Shown piece after piece: positions 1 through 11,840 of a stretch of 64,000 nt of DNA. The DNA comes from Perca fluviatilis (lineage: Eukaryota > Chordata > Actinopteri > Perciformes > Percidae). Both the position numbers and the translations under genes were made by a program. The DNA lies in assembly GCF_010015445.1 (NCBI RefSeq), contig NC_053126.1, positions 15,378,669-15,442,668 of the forward strand, given 5' to 3'. Positions within the stretch are counted from its first letter, which is position 1; the number at the start of each line of letters is the position of its first letter. The notes below the pieces were generated by a model. That model made no database searches. It saw only the letters and a list, made by a program, of their open reading frames with translations, and had not been told where the DNA came from.

Positions 1-154
1 TTTTATCTGTTTTAGGTAGCTACTGTAACTCCCACTCTTAAAAGTGGTAGACTCCACACAGACCAACACATACGCACACAAACAGCACTGTACATGACCT
101 ACTACTGTAACATTATTATACTGTATGCTGATGGTGTGTCTGCTCCTCCTTCAG

Positions 155-3100
155 AGATTGAATTCAACTTGACAGGCAGCTACGGCAGCCCGATCCACAC
201 CAACCACAATTCCAACTACAGCTCCATGCCCTCACCAGACATGGACCAATCTGATCGCAAGCAGCAGCACGACCAGAGCCGACGCCCACTGAGCGTCGCC
301 ACTGACAACATGATGCTGGAGTTTTACAAGAAGGATGGGTATGATGCCAAGTGCCTTCTTTTGCTGCCCACATCTCACTCTCTCACTCTCTTTCCTCTCG
401 TTCCACCCACGCCTCCTCCCTGGCATCTGATAGTTAATTCTTATATTTGAGGCAGGCAGTACATGCACATTAAAAATCTGTTTTCGAGTCCTGTAACCTA
501 AAGTTTTCACTCTAGACCCCCCCTATAGACCACAGAGAGGTGAGGATTGTACCCTATATCTCACCTGTCAATAATTCCAGCACATACAACCCCTATTATC
601 AGGATTCATCAGGAAAAATGAAGTCTGAAAACTCATTTGAATACATGGGGCTGAATTGCCTTGAGTGGCATTGTCACTATGGCAACAGGTCTCTGATGAA
701 GGGCTGCTCGTTACCTCTTTTTTCTCAGGAAATATTTATCAAGTGCTATCTTCCCATCCTCCCAAACCCAGCTCTTCCTTCACAGTCTGGCTAGCACGTC
801 ACCTGGCCTGAGTCACTCATCCAGCTGGTGGAAAATCACTGGCAGAATTAGAACCAATGCCTTCCCAAAAATACCCCTGTCAAATTAAGGAAAAAGGCTG
901 TAATATTATAGGAAACAATCAAAATATAGGGATAGAAAATAGCTTCCATTTTTTTAGAGTAATTAGCAGTTTAGGATAGAGCATCTGCTCTGTCTGTGTG
1001 TTTGTTTTGATTAGAAAATAAAGCCTTAAATCAGCACTCAGTAGATAATGCAGGTTTGTAATGTGGCCTGATATCCTCTCACCTCTGGAACATAACTTCT
1101 GCTCATCCCTGCCACTGTGGATTTCATCTGCCCATCAGTGGTTTAAGTCTGGTGTTGTGAACCATGTCTGCATTACTTCTGACCTCATATCCCTTTTGCC
1201 TCTCTTCCCCCTACTAACGCAGCATTAGGAAGATACAAAGGTACCGTATCATGCCTTTTCCCCACTTCTTTCCTTACCACCCCCCCCACTCACCTCTTAC
1301 ATCATCATCATAAATGACTCTGGATATGTGTTTGTCTCCAGTATGGGCGTCCGGGTTATGGATACTTCCTGGGTGTCTCGTAAGGGTTCAACTACCCTGG
1401 CGCGCAAGACCTCCTCCACCCCTCCAGGCATGCAAGGCCCCGGCTCCCCGGCAGACACTCTCATCCCCGAGCAGCCCGGAGAGCTCGCCATCTCCCCGTC
1501 TGCGACACCGCCACCTGGAGAAAGGGTTTGGTAAGTCACAGTGGAGATGCTGTTCCCCTCTTCCTCACGCATCCACTCCTGTTCATTTTTATTGTCATCA
1601 CCATCACCATCACCATCATTATCATCATCAACTTTCTCAGCTATGTGTGATCCAGATCGTTGGCTGTTTTTAATCATTTTGCCATTAATTTGCAACTCCT
1701 CCATGTTCTTTTTAGTGCATCTCTGTCAACACTTTCATGTCTGATTCTGTTGTTATTTTAATGATGTCTCACTCTCCACATTTCTTCAGTTCTCCCTGTG
1801 GTTTGTCAGGTTGATGTCTTTGTAGGTAAAATTTTCAAAAGGATAATGATATTTTTTAACTGTAACTCTGAAGGGTTTTAGTCCAAATACTGTATGGAAG
1901 TTTTGTTTCTGTACATGGCACTAAGCTTCAATCTGCAAGTCCTTTGCGAGCATGCTAATATTTCCAATATCCCATTGTTGTGGCTTGGCTTTCTCAGCTT
2001 TGGTCGTTAATTATTTCCTTTTCTGTTGACACTCACCCTGCCTGTGTGGCAGACAAGAGATAATATGGTCCCGCTTTGGCTGGCTTTCCCCTCCTCTCCT
2101 GTGGCTCTTTCAGCCGATGAAAGGGTTTTGTGTCTGTTTCACACTGCCCTGGGCTGACTGCAGGACCTGCAATGCAAACAAGTCATATACTGTAGGATAA
2201 GATAGAGGCAGATAGGGTTTCCATATGCAGTAGAGAGGAGATATTCAGTCATCAGATCAACTTGATAAAATTGTAAGCTGCAGACCAGCACTTTGGCTCC
2301 AGAGACAGATCCTCACAGCTCCATGCAGTGAGCAGACACAAGGTGATCACAGAGGGAGTCCTACACTGTATTATTTTCCTTTGGCAATACAATTTTCTTT
2401 TCCTTTGCTGTTTCTTTGTGCTTGTCTTTGTATTTGCACTAAGCTGACTATGTGCTAAGCTTGGTGCCCACCACCCACCCTAAAATGCAACTTTTTTTCT
2501 TCTGTTTTTGGCTACGGACCAACTAACACACTAACACCCTAATCATCAAAACAGCTTATCGTATATCGCTCCAATGCGTCTCCTTGTTCAATCACTAGAG
2601 CTGTTTCTTTTGTGCTGTCTATTCTCTTAATATCTACAGCTCAGACAACGTGTCGCCCAATCGGCCGGACACCTCTCATGCCCATCCACCCCCAGGGGAG
2701 GACCGGCCACCCCCCCCTTACCCCATCTCCTCGTGCTACACTGCCCCCCACCTCTTCTATCCCAAACCCCCACCCTGTGCTCGCCCCGTGGCACCGGGTC
2801 CAGAGTCCCAGCCTCCCGCCTCCCCCCCGCCCCCACTGCGCTGGTCTGGCTTCACTCCCCCTGCCCCGCCCCCTTCCTCCTCTTCTTCTTCCTCCTCCTC
2901 GTCACTTGACATCAATTCGAACCCCAAACCCAGCTGTCTGCATTTCACCAAGCACAGCCCGCCTGGTGACATGGTGAATGTTCCCCCACCAGACACTAAT
3001 GCTTCACCACTCTACATCAAAACCCCCTTGGTACTAACCCGCCATGACCAGTCCATTGGCAACCCCCCTAGCCTCCCTTCGTCTGCGCCCCCGCCGTGGG

Positions 3101-5141
3101 CTGCCTGTCCATGTGCCAGAGAGAGAGGACCCCCCAGACTGACTAGGTAAATACAACACACCCATGGCCACGATGGATGCATCACAGAGTGGCATATGTA
3201 TCTCTCCTCTCGTCTAGCTTGCTGGCTTATATTTGCTTTTTTCTTTTTTTCCTTCTTTCTTTTTCTTTCCTTTAAATTACATACCTCAGATTTTGTAACA
3301 TTCAGGTTGTCCAGGGGTGCCTCTCATGGGGTTGCCTAGCAACAAAGGATGTTACTGGTTTATACAGCGTTCGGTTTCATGCTGGTATTGAGTAGACGAT
3401 AAATACATGGACAATGCTTCATATGGCTATTCAAAAGCATATGAATGTATTTATTCTACAGTTTGCAGCATTTTCTTTACTAACCAGCAGAAGGAAAGAT
3501 CTGTTTTTTTAAGAAAGTAAAGATGTTAAGGTGTCCTTGTAAGCAACAATATAGAATATCTTCATACAGTATAAGCATCTTTTTAGCTTGACCCAAAGTG
3601 CTGAGTTTGTATAGAGTGACTGTGGCAGTTTCCTGACTCATATGTCTGTGGTGTTACAACCACACAGGACAGCGTGAATCACTACAGCAAATCTTTGTCA
3701 GCGATAACAACAAGCTCGCTGGATAACTCTCATTCTTGTGATTTGGTAGCTCCATGACTTCCCATTAAGATGGATTATTTTTGGGGAAAGACGTCTCAGA
3801 GTTATTGCAGGAGATAGCAGTTAATAAGATGTCATATAATCCAAAATGAGACTACCATACTGCAGTATTGATGCTCTCTGTTGGTGTGTGTTTATTGGAA
3901 TTTCTCACATTAATAACATGCTTACAGTAAGAACAGAACACATTACGTCTATGATTATTGTTTTTTTAATTAAAAAGCAGTGAGAGACAAATATACAGTA
4001 TATCAAATGTTATTCCCATTACTGATGTCTAACCTGGATTAACGGAAGTACATTTTCAGGAAAATTGCCTGACATTCAGCTTGTGGCTCACGTGTCGGAG
4101 GTCCCTCACCTTCCACTCTCTGTGTGTTGTCGTTCTCAAACTCCTTTCACATCGGGAAATGTAAGGTTTTGGATCGTGCAACACGGCAGGCCTGCTTGGT
4201 TCTTTCGGTGAATGATTGTGAAGATTTGCAAAGAATATGTTTACGGCATTTACTATCTAACTGGGACGTTTTTGGACCGATTGTTGGGGAATGGAACCCA
4301 CAACCCAGAGCATTTTTTTTCTCCTTTCCCAGAATGTATGTGTGGTGTAGCCAGACCTTGCTCCGCAGCGCTGTGGAGATAGGTCTGGCAATGTGAGACT
4401 ACTCATGTCTTTTAAAACAATTTCCACTTCCACATCTAGTAAATAAAGGTGGGTCCTTGATTAAGTGCACTGGTTGGTCTAGGCTTAAAATAGGTTTAGA
4501 TTTAGTTGCTCATATCTTGTTACATGCTGCATCTTTACTCTATTTTCTGTGGATTTCATGTGTTTGTCGCTGGAAACAAATATGTACACCTTTTGTTCAG
4601 CTCAGTGGTATTTGGGCCGTGTTAAATCTTGTGAGACCAGTTAGGTCCCAGCTGGGCTGTAGAGTCTCTCAAAAAATTTTTTTATAATTATAAGCTCCTG
4701 TATCTACAGAGAGGAAAGTAATATAAATTTCAGATTGTATAGAATACAGAATACAACACTACAAAAATTTGATCCAATTAACTGTTCTGAAAAGCATGCA
4801 TGGAAGCTTTTTTGCCTCTGTTTTTTAAAAACTGAAATGTGTTCCATCTGGATAGTGGTGAAATACTGATTGAGTTTGTCAGGCAGGACTTGCACAATGC
4901 CATCTAACTTCATTATTTGAGTAAAAATAAATTACATTCAGAACCCCTGATTGGTCAATGACATTATTATCAACGAAAAAGACAAAAACTTCACAAATGC
5001 AAAACAAGATGCTCCGTCATCTTTATCTTACTTGTGTGCACCATTTGTGTGTTAAATAAGGGGTTTTAGAAAAATATGTGACACAGTTTGCCTTGCTTAG
5101 TAATATTGTTAACACTGTAAACATAGTGAAACACTCATAAG

Positions 5142-5194
<53 letters not shown>

Positions 5195-8100
5195 GTGGTG
5201 GTAGTGGCTGTTGTAGCACTGAGGTAATGTACATGAGGTATACTGACAGTTCAAACATACTGGCCCTCATTTATCAATCTAATGTAGAAACCAGCGCAGA
5301 TATGAGCGCAGAAATCATCTTACGACAGGCTTCACGTGTGATTCATGAAACGTTCGTGTCACACCAATCAGAGTGTAAGAATGGTTGTACATTGATAAAT
5401 GCAGCGGCTGGAAACAATCGTAATTTAAATATCACGCCCCAATATATTCTCCATTTTGAGGCCTCACCCCTAAAATTTACGACATTGCGAGATGTAATCC
5501 AGCTAAGAAGTGGCACTTTTCAGAGGTGGAGATTGAAACCCTGACATCTCAGGTTCATTTGCACTAACGTGTAATATTTGGCAGCCTGAAAACTGGTATT
5601 AAAGGCTGTAGAAAGAATGTGGAATGGAAAGAGATCACTGATGCGGTCAACAATGTTGCCGTGGTAAATTGGACTCCAGCTGAAGTTTATTTAATTTATA
5701 CAAACTTGACATATGTATGATAGGCTACAGTCCTTATAGCAATATACAGGTTTATATTGCAATCTCTTTGGCCTAAATGTAGGTGTAACAATATTTAAAC
5801 AAACACACAGTAGCAGAGTTTATGCAGTGTCTTTTATTTTTAGTGTTTTTTTAATGAGTCAGAGCCAGGCAAAAAATCGTCATGTTTCCTGTATTGAATA
5901 TCATTGCCAAACACAACACTATACCTTTTAAAAGCGAGGAATAATATCCTGTCTCCTTCGTTTAGCCCTGTGCTGGACACTGCTCTCTGGTCATCGGGTC
6001 ATCTGGCTCCATCACTACATTTATGGCACCCTGTTTTCCTGCACGATGTTTTGCAGAACCCCACAGGCTAAACAATGTTGCAGACTTTTTCTGCCGTGTA
6101 GGGTCCCCCCCCCCCCGCTAATGCAAGTAGAGCCATCTGCCCTTGATCAATCTGATGGAGCACTCCACCGTGGCCTGTGTGCGTAGTCCCCGCTCTCCAT
6201 ATTGATAAATGCCGAGCTTTGCATGGAGATGACCGTACGCCGGTTTTACACTTGCTTTCTGTTGTATGTTTGTTTCATAAACGAGGGCCACTGTGTCTGA
6301 TACTATTCACATACTAATGTCTTCCTGTCTTTTTCAGTTCATTGAAGAGTAAAGAGCTCTCACCTGTAACCGGACACAAACCCATCCAGGTGGCTGGTCC
6401 AACAGTCCCTCCCAGCTGTAGTCCTCAGAGCAGTAGCCAGTCCCCCCACTCCACAGAGCACAGTCCACACACCCTGCGCCAAGGTCAGCACCTCTCTCAA
6501 TCTCAGCTTACATTGGCTTTCTTCAGTTTAAGAGGATGTATTTCCATTCATAACAGGAGACTATGTGACTGTGTTGTGTGTTTCAAGGTTCCAAGAAGTT
6601 GGCCCCTGTGCCTCCCAAGGTCCCTTACAGCCAGTCTTGCGGGATGTCCGACCAGTCCACAGGTCAGCCGTCACCGGTCAGCCTGTCCCCCACACCTCCT
6701 AGCACCCCCTCCCCTTATGGACTGGCCTGCCCTCCAGGGCAAGTGCCCCCATCATCCCCTGGGCAGACCCCATTGGGACCACCTCACTCTCTTTCGTCTC
6801 CACCCTCCCTGACTGGAACGCTCACCAAGTCGCGGCCCGCCCCTAAGCCCAGGCAGAGACCCAGTCTGCCCCCTCCTCAGCCGCCCACAGCCCCTCCGGG
6901 GTTTACTGGCATGGCCATGGCCCCAATTCCCCAGCCCCTCGATCAGGGCCTCCTGGATGGACTGTCTCCCGGGGAGAGCATGTCTACAGGTAAACATCAG
7001 CCCTTGGCAACATCCCCTCCGCCACCACAGGTGGGGCTACAGAGGCCCTCTCTCAGACTTGCTGTGGCTCTGTCCAATGGAGACGGTGGACGAGTGTAGG
7101 ACTCTATAGGACCTGTCACTGTAGATATAAAAAATACCTTTCCCCTTTATTGACTGTTCCCAAACGAATGACTGAATGAATAAAAGTTGCCTTTTAGACA
7201 CAGATGCCTGAGAATGATATAAATATTAGCATTTTTGTGCTACTGTAGTGGGCAAATCTCCTTGACCTATGTATTCATTGCTTGTGTTATGTGATGATGT
7301 TTCTGGGTAATGTGTGGAAACATCAGAGAAGCATAGCTCGTCCTGCTTGTATGGAAGTTGCCATTAGATTCATCATGTGCTCTCTGTTTATCTGTGTTAC
7401 CCAGACCCTCACTTGGCAGAGGTAGGTCAGAGGCTTACACACCGGTCCAGTCTCTCTTACTGTGTAGCAGGCGTGGAAACCTAGCCAGACAAACCCCACA
7501 CATATCTACAGTATGATGTTCTGATGATGAGGTGTTCTGTCATTATATACCAATCATTCTGTCACTTTGCTATATTTATCATTCTCTCTCCCCCTGCTAC
7601 TATTGTGTACCTTGCAGCTGTGTGAGGCCAGGGATTCAGTGTGGGCTAAGTGTGAGGGGGACTTTTAGGGTAAGCCAGACCGTCCCCGCCCCATGCGCTC
7701 CATCTCACTGCCTGGCCTCGTGCTGTGGCTGCCTCTGGGGTCTCCTGCAGCCTGCATCAAACATACCTACCTGTTAGCTATCAATCAGAAAATGTTGCCT
7801 ATTTCCTCTTAGCAGGTTGACATTATTGACCCTTTGCATGGTGTTGTAGTTCAACCGATAATGCATGGCTTAAGGACTTCCCAGAGTGCACCACACTGCG
7901 CTCACATTGCAGACGCCGTCGCTTACAAAGGTCCATCTTAAAGCCCCCCTCCTTTCGTTCCCCATTCCCAGCCCTATGCCAGCAGACATCCCTTTCTAAC
8001 GCGCCTGCCACCGGTATTGGGGGGCCACAGGTAACCCCCACTCCTCCTTTGGCAGGTTCACCGCTTTTTATAACCTCTGCTCTCTCTTACTACACTGCCA

Positions 8101-8881
8101 CGCTCCATCTCATTATTACACAGGAGTAGCTATCAGTCTCTGCTTGGACGTGCTGCTTTTTAGTAAATGCAGCAGCACATTAGAATATATTTAGAGTAAA
8201 TACTGCATCTGGTCCTCATGGGATTTCCATCGTTACTTTAAACCCACTTGGTGTCTTGGTGCCATTTTTTTCCACAGAGTTCCACACACATCTTGTTGCC
8301 TCTGTGTTGGTTTACCTGGCCATTGTTGTAAACATGTACAGTAATGTGTCATTGTGCAGTCATTTTGACCTGTTATTGTATTTTATCTGACAAAATATCT
8401 GTTGTTGTCTCAAAAGACACAAAAAGCTGTGACATACCGCACTTGTCGCTTGTTCAAGTGTGACTAGCAACACACTGAAAACATCCCTGTGTAGAATGTG
8501 AAGCACATGTAATCTACTGATTACGTCAGCCAGGACAGACATCATATGCCACTTACAATGAGTTCAGACTCAAAAAGATTAATATTATTTCTGCTCTCTT
8601 CCGTTTTTTACACCTCATAATCATCGCCATCATCATATGCCCTCTTCTCCTCCTCCTCTTGTTCATCATCACCATTTCCACCATTCTGCTCATCATACTC
8701 ACCTCTCCCATCATGCTCACCATTAGATATCTTCAATTATGAAATCCCCTCCATCAATGTCAATCTGGACTGCCTCATCGATGAGTTCAGCGGTGCCCCT
8801 TGCAGGAAGTCCGTGGCAGTGACAGACTCTCCAGAGGGGGACGCTGTGCCTGAGGAGGAGCCACAGAGCACCACTCTATGA
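155..8881 (+). CDS. arhgap44: Rho GTPase-activating protein 44 (RICH2), C-terminal exons
   Basis: Seven exons of the C-terminal tail are visible: 155-338, 1223-1240, 1342-1530, 2640-3146, 6338-6483, 6588-6989 and 8727-8881 (stop TGA 8879-8881). All junctions are AG/GT and the phases join without a break. Recognition rests on segments shared with vertebrate ARHGAP44: RRPLSVATDNMMLEFYKKDG, MGVRVMDTSW, KSKELSP, QPSPVSLSPTPPSTPSPYG, SRPAPKPRQRPSLPPPQPP and GESMSTD. The family has an N-terminal BAR domain and a RhoGAP domain acting on Rac/Cdc42; both would be encoded before base 1, so the gene is partial here. The visible part is a disordered, proline-rich SH3-binding tail ending in STTL, a class I PDZ ligand, as mammalian RICH2 ends in STAL. 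The paralogue ARHGAP17 is less likely from these motifs. Teleosts may carry a/b copies; I cannot tell which this is. Confidence 0.9.
1223..1240 (+). CDS. arhgap44: 18-nt microexon of arhgap44
   Basis: An AG at 1221-1222 and a GT at 1241-1242 enclose exactly 18 bases. Spliced between exon 155-338 (ending in a GG half codon) and exon 1342-1530 (starting with T) they add IRKIQS, so the protein reads KKDGIRKIQSMGVRV. Mammalian ARHGAP44, as I remember it, has LRKIQS at the same place. The exon is phase-neutral: without it the reading KKDG-MGVRV is still in frame. A pyrimidine-rich tract (about 1196-1212) precedes the acceptor. Too short for ordinary ORF detection; the assignment depends on the splice sites and the matching peptide. 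Confidence 0.85.
2640..3146 (+). CDS. arhgap44: 507-nt proline/serine-rich cassette exon of arhgap44
   Basis: The exon starts after TCTACAG and ends before GTAAATA. It enters and leaves in phase 2 and is exactly 169 codons long, so it can be skipped without changing frame. The translation is rich in proline runs (near GEDRPPPPYP, KPPPCARP, PPASPPPPLRW) and holds a ten-residue serine run near 2876-2905. I do not recall an equivalent block in mammalian ARHGAP44, where the sequence passes almost directly to KSKELSP. It would add SH3-binding surface to the tail. GC content is clearly above that of the surrounding introns. It could be constitutive in fish or alternatively spliced. Confidence 0.8.
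4350..4396. repeat. Short inverted repeat, dispersed fish-type motif
   Basis: The sequence around GCCAGACCTTGCTCC and GGAGATAGGTCTGGC can fold into a hairpin with an AGCGCT centre. Similar CAGACCT...AGGTCTG hairpins are common ends of non-autonomous fish DNA transposons; the family is not assigned. Confidence 0.45.
5143..5196 (+). repeat. (GAT)n trinucleotide microsatellite
   Basis: An uninterrupted run of GAT/ATG units, passing into a GGT-rich stretch at 5194-5206. It lies in an arhgap44 intron about 60 bp before the Harbinger-type element. Confidence 0.9.
5259..6292. mobile_element. Decayed PIF/Harbinger-type DNA transposon
   Basis: Imperfect terminal inverted repeats: ACTGGCCCTCATTTATCAA at the left and, read in reverse, AGTGGCCCTCGTTTATGAA at the right. 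On the + strand about 5575-5690 encodes a Myb/SANT-like fragment (KGCRKNVEWKEITDAVN), typical of the Harbinger accessory protein. On the - strand about 5985-6210 resembles the end of a Harbinger transposase, with fragments like ATVECSIRLIKGRWLYL and LACGVLQNIVQE. The two reading frames converge, as in intact family members. Length about 1 kb and broken frames indicate an internally deleted, inactive copy. Confidence 0.7.
8727..8881 (+). CDS. arhgap44: Terminal coding exon of arhgap44 with PDZ ligand
   Basis: The acceptor CACCATTAG precedes 8727. The two first bases complete the Asp of MSTD, and the exon encodes IFNYEIPSINVNLDCLI, an acidic stretch PEGDAVPEEEP and the last residues QSTTL before TGA. 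The terminal S/T-T-L fits a class I PDZ ligand; in mammals the RICH2 C-terminus binds Shank-type PDZ domains. Confidence 0.9.
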
Positions 8882-11840
8882 CCTATGACCCTAAGGCATC
8901 ACAGCTTACAAGCACCCCTGTGGCCGTATATACTCTTAACTGTCGCCACCATGGCCTGATGGAAAAACCATTTGGCCTCACCAATGCCCACCTGAAATCA
9001 GAACTCGAACACATCTGCTACAGGCTGCAAAGAAACTCATCTCTTACAATTGCTCGCTAGTACATAAATGTGACTACTACACAAAAAAGACACCAAAATG
9101 CCATAGGAGGACAGTTGCCTTTAGGAGGAAAGACTGGAATATAGATGAGTATTACATTCAAAGTTTTGTTTTTTAATGCTTTGCTTTGTTCATCTTTGTT
9201 TGATGCAGTGGTCTGTATTTCTGTGAGTTTTTAAATTTTTATTTTTGCCTTATTAGGACATGCAATCAAATTGCAATATGATATTCACAAGTTGTACAAC
9301 TTTTGGTAGGGGAAACTCAGAGCCTGACATGGTTAGGAGCAAAGCCCGTCCTCAGGGTGAAACAGAGAGACAGAGAGTAGTCTTGTTATTTTGCTCACAG
9401 GGTATTCAAGCGTTGTACACATTAGGAAAATGCTGAGCCGTAGAGACAGGTTTTGCATGCAGGATGAAACGTTTAATGCAGTTTACTTCTTATTGTCACA
9501 CACAGTCTTTACTTCCTCTCTTCTATCACATATTACAACTGTAGTTCTTTATCTGACATTAACCGTCATAAAGGTAAGCTCACCTTAACTCACTTTATAC
9601 CAGCACAGAATGAGAAGAATGTTAATGTAAATTTTTTTTTTTTTGCAAATGCACCACGATGTGTTTGCATGACATGCCAATATGAACAAACTGCTTTGGA
9701 TCAAGGGCCTCAGAAAGGCAGTGTTTTATTTTGTGTGAGTGTCTGTTGTTGTTGTCAGTGATGAGTAAATTTAGACCACCCACGTGCTGTTACAGTTTGA
9801 TGATAATGGATGAATGACTACACTGCCTTTAGGTTCGTATGATTCTCTCTCTCTTAATCTTGTTTCAAGTGCTTCAGGTTCAGTAACCTTTGACCCCCCT
9901 AGTGTAAATACAAAGACTGTACATAAATTTATGTATATAAATCTGAGAGGAAAAGTATATGTAAAATGCATATCTTGAATATATATATATATAATAATAA
10001 TAATATATGTGCTGATATTTATCATGTGTAGAAAATGTAATGATTAAAAGATTGCTGTTATTTTTGTCCCTGCACACAATGAACAGGTTTACTGTAGATT
10101 CATAATGTTTCACCAGATAACAATGATGCTGCAGCAGAAATGCAGAATGTTATTTCTGCTAAAAATCAATTGTAGGTTTTCTAATTCTGTCTCCTGAGCT
10201 TTGACTTCTAACACGCTCAAGCGCTAATGAGTTGCACACCAATACCCTATGCTTTCTTCTTTTTTTCTTTTAATCAGTTATTTAATAGATTCCTGTGTAA
10301 ATAATTAGATTACTTTTAGCACACTCTGACCAGTTAATTAATTCATAATAAGGATAAATGTAGTCCTAAGCCTATATTGTTGGACTGACTACAAATATAT
10401 GTACTCGTTCAATTAGAAAAGCAGATGTCAAATTTGTCACAAAGTTAACAATGAGTGTGTACTGTGTTGTTATTCTCACCACAGACAATTAATCAGAGGT
10501 TTTTCAAGTTCACCAGAGAGCAGATGCTGCAGTGTCACTTTTTTAATTCCATATAAAAATGTCTTAGGACTATAATTTTGTCAATTAAAGTGCAATTACA
10601 GTGTTTACTGATCCACCTCAGTCCAAAAAAATGGTCAAAGTCACCCTTACCAAACCTACAGAAAAAAAGCCATTCATTTTATTGCGAAGCAATTCATTTC
10701 TTTTCCAGTTTGTTTGATGTGTGAGTTTACGTTTGACTTAATTAATTCTGGATCAACCTTTCTACAAAAGGGATCTATGGTATGCCTCAGTGTGTGTTCT
10801 CAATGGACTATGTTTATGAAGATTTTGGTGATGTTGATAATTATATTGATAGTTGTGGTGATTATATGACAGCAATTGCAAGTGCCCTCACTCTGGTTGT
10901 TATTTTGGAACTATAGGCATAATTAATGTGTAATAGAGGTTTTATTTTCTGTGCTGGATCCATACATTTATATGAGGAGGCAGGGGTATATCTCTCTGTG
11001 TGCAGACTGAATGTGACTCAGATTTCAGTAGGCTACCTGATTTTGTAATACCTAACAGGCAAATGAGAGCTTGTATTTGGATGAAGGTTAGTTAGGGCCT
11101 GTTAGCATGTATTATTATCATTGCAGGGCAGTATTACTGTATTGCTTTTGTGCATCATAACTGGAACTTACAGCCACCTAAAAGCATGCATTCATATTCA
11201 TTCTAGGTGTGATTATTATGCTGCTTAAAAGAAGTAAAAAAAAACAACTCTGTACCCTCCCCCAAAGTATAATTTCATCACATATAATTTATTCCAGTAA
11301 ATTAACTTTACAGCAATTTTCATTAGCGTATTCATTTACCAAATGTTACACTGTTACATAGTTTTATCAATCATTTTAACTGTAGACCTACATTTCCTAA
11401 CTCACCTCACCATCAAGTATGTTGGTCTAAAGTAAAGCTCAATTTGTTTACATTTTGTGGGGGGGATTTTAAACGAAAAAAAGGAAAATCTGAAAAAGTG
11501 TGATGCATGCGCTTAGATAGTCTTTTGATAATCCACATTTTGTGTCAATCACTGTCTTTTTAGGGATTCTAAGAGGGGTAAGATGTGGACTCAGAATGAG
11601 AATGTGGATCACAATAAATAGTCCTTTGTTGGGTATTGAGCAATACGTTAGAGGAGTGGATGTTGCCTGTGGATGTACTGCCTCCTTCTGCTTTCACTAG
11701 TGTACAAATAAAATCTGCCGCTTGTCAAGCCCACCATGCCCAGCCCTTCCTCCTCTGCTTAGCATATCAAGTGGAACACAGTGTGTACTGTGAAGCCTAC
11801 CTGCAATCCTTATCAGAATGTCAGAAATAAATATATATTA
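8882..11840 (+). other. Probable 3' UTR of arhgap44
   Basis: No coding exon is seen after the arhgap44 stop. The stretch is AT-rich, with poly-T and AT-repeat tracts near 9632-9644 and 9978-10007. Canonical AATAAA signals occur at 11613-11618 and 11826-11831; the second is a reasonable transcript end. The extent is inferred, not seen. Confidence 0.4.

Larger units (their letters stand above)
3147..6337 (+). other. arhgap44 intron hosting repeats
   Basis: Non-coding. It contains a short self-complementary repeat near 4350-4396, an ATG/GAT trinucleotide run and a Harbinger-type element, each listed separately. No exon-like segment was found in the rest. Confidence 0.6.

Noticed and set aside
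1314..1673. 119-codon + strand frame overlapping an arhgap44 exon
   Set aside because: It is an out-of-frame shadow of the 1342-1530 exon running into an ATC-rich intron tract.
2612..2996. Overlapping frames over the proline-rich exon on both strands
   Set aside because: GC-rich, proline/serine codon sequence is open in several frames; only the phase-consistent one joins the neighbouring exons.
7850..8030. Possible extra arhgap44 exon (TTGTAG acceptor, CACAG/GTAACC donor, open in one frame)
   Set aside because: The open frame cannot be reached from the phase-1 end of the exon ending at 6989; the reachable frame meets a TAA, and its 181-nt length would break the frame of the last exon.
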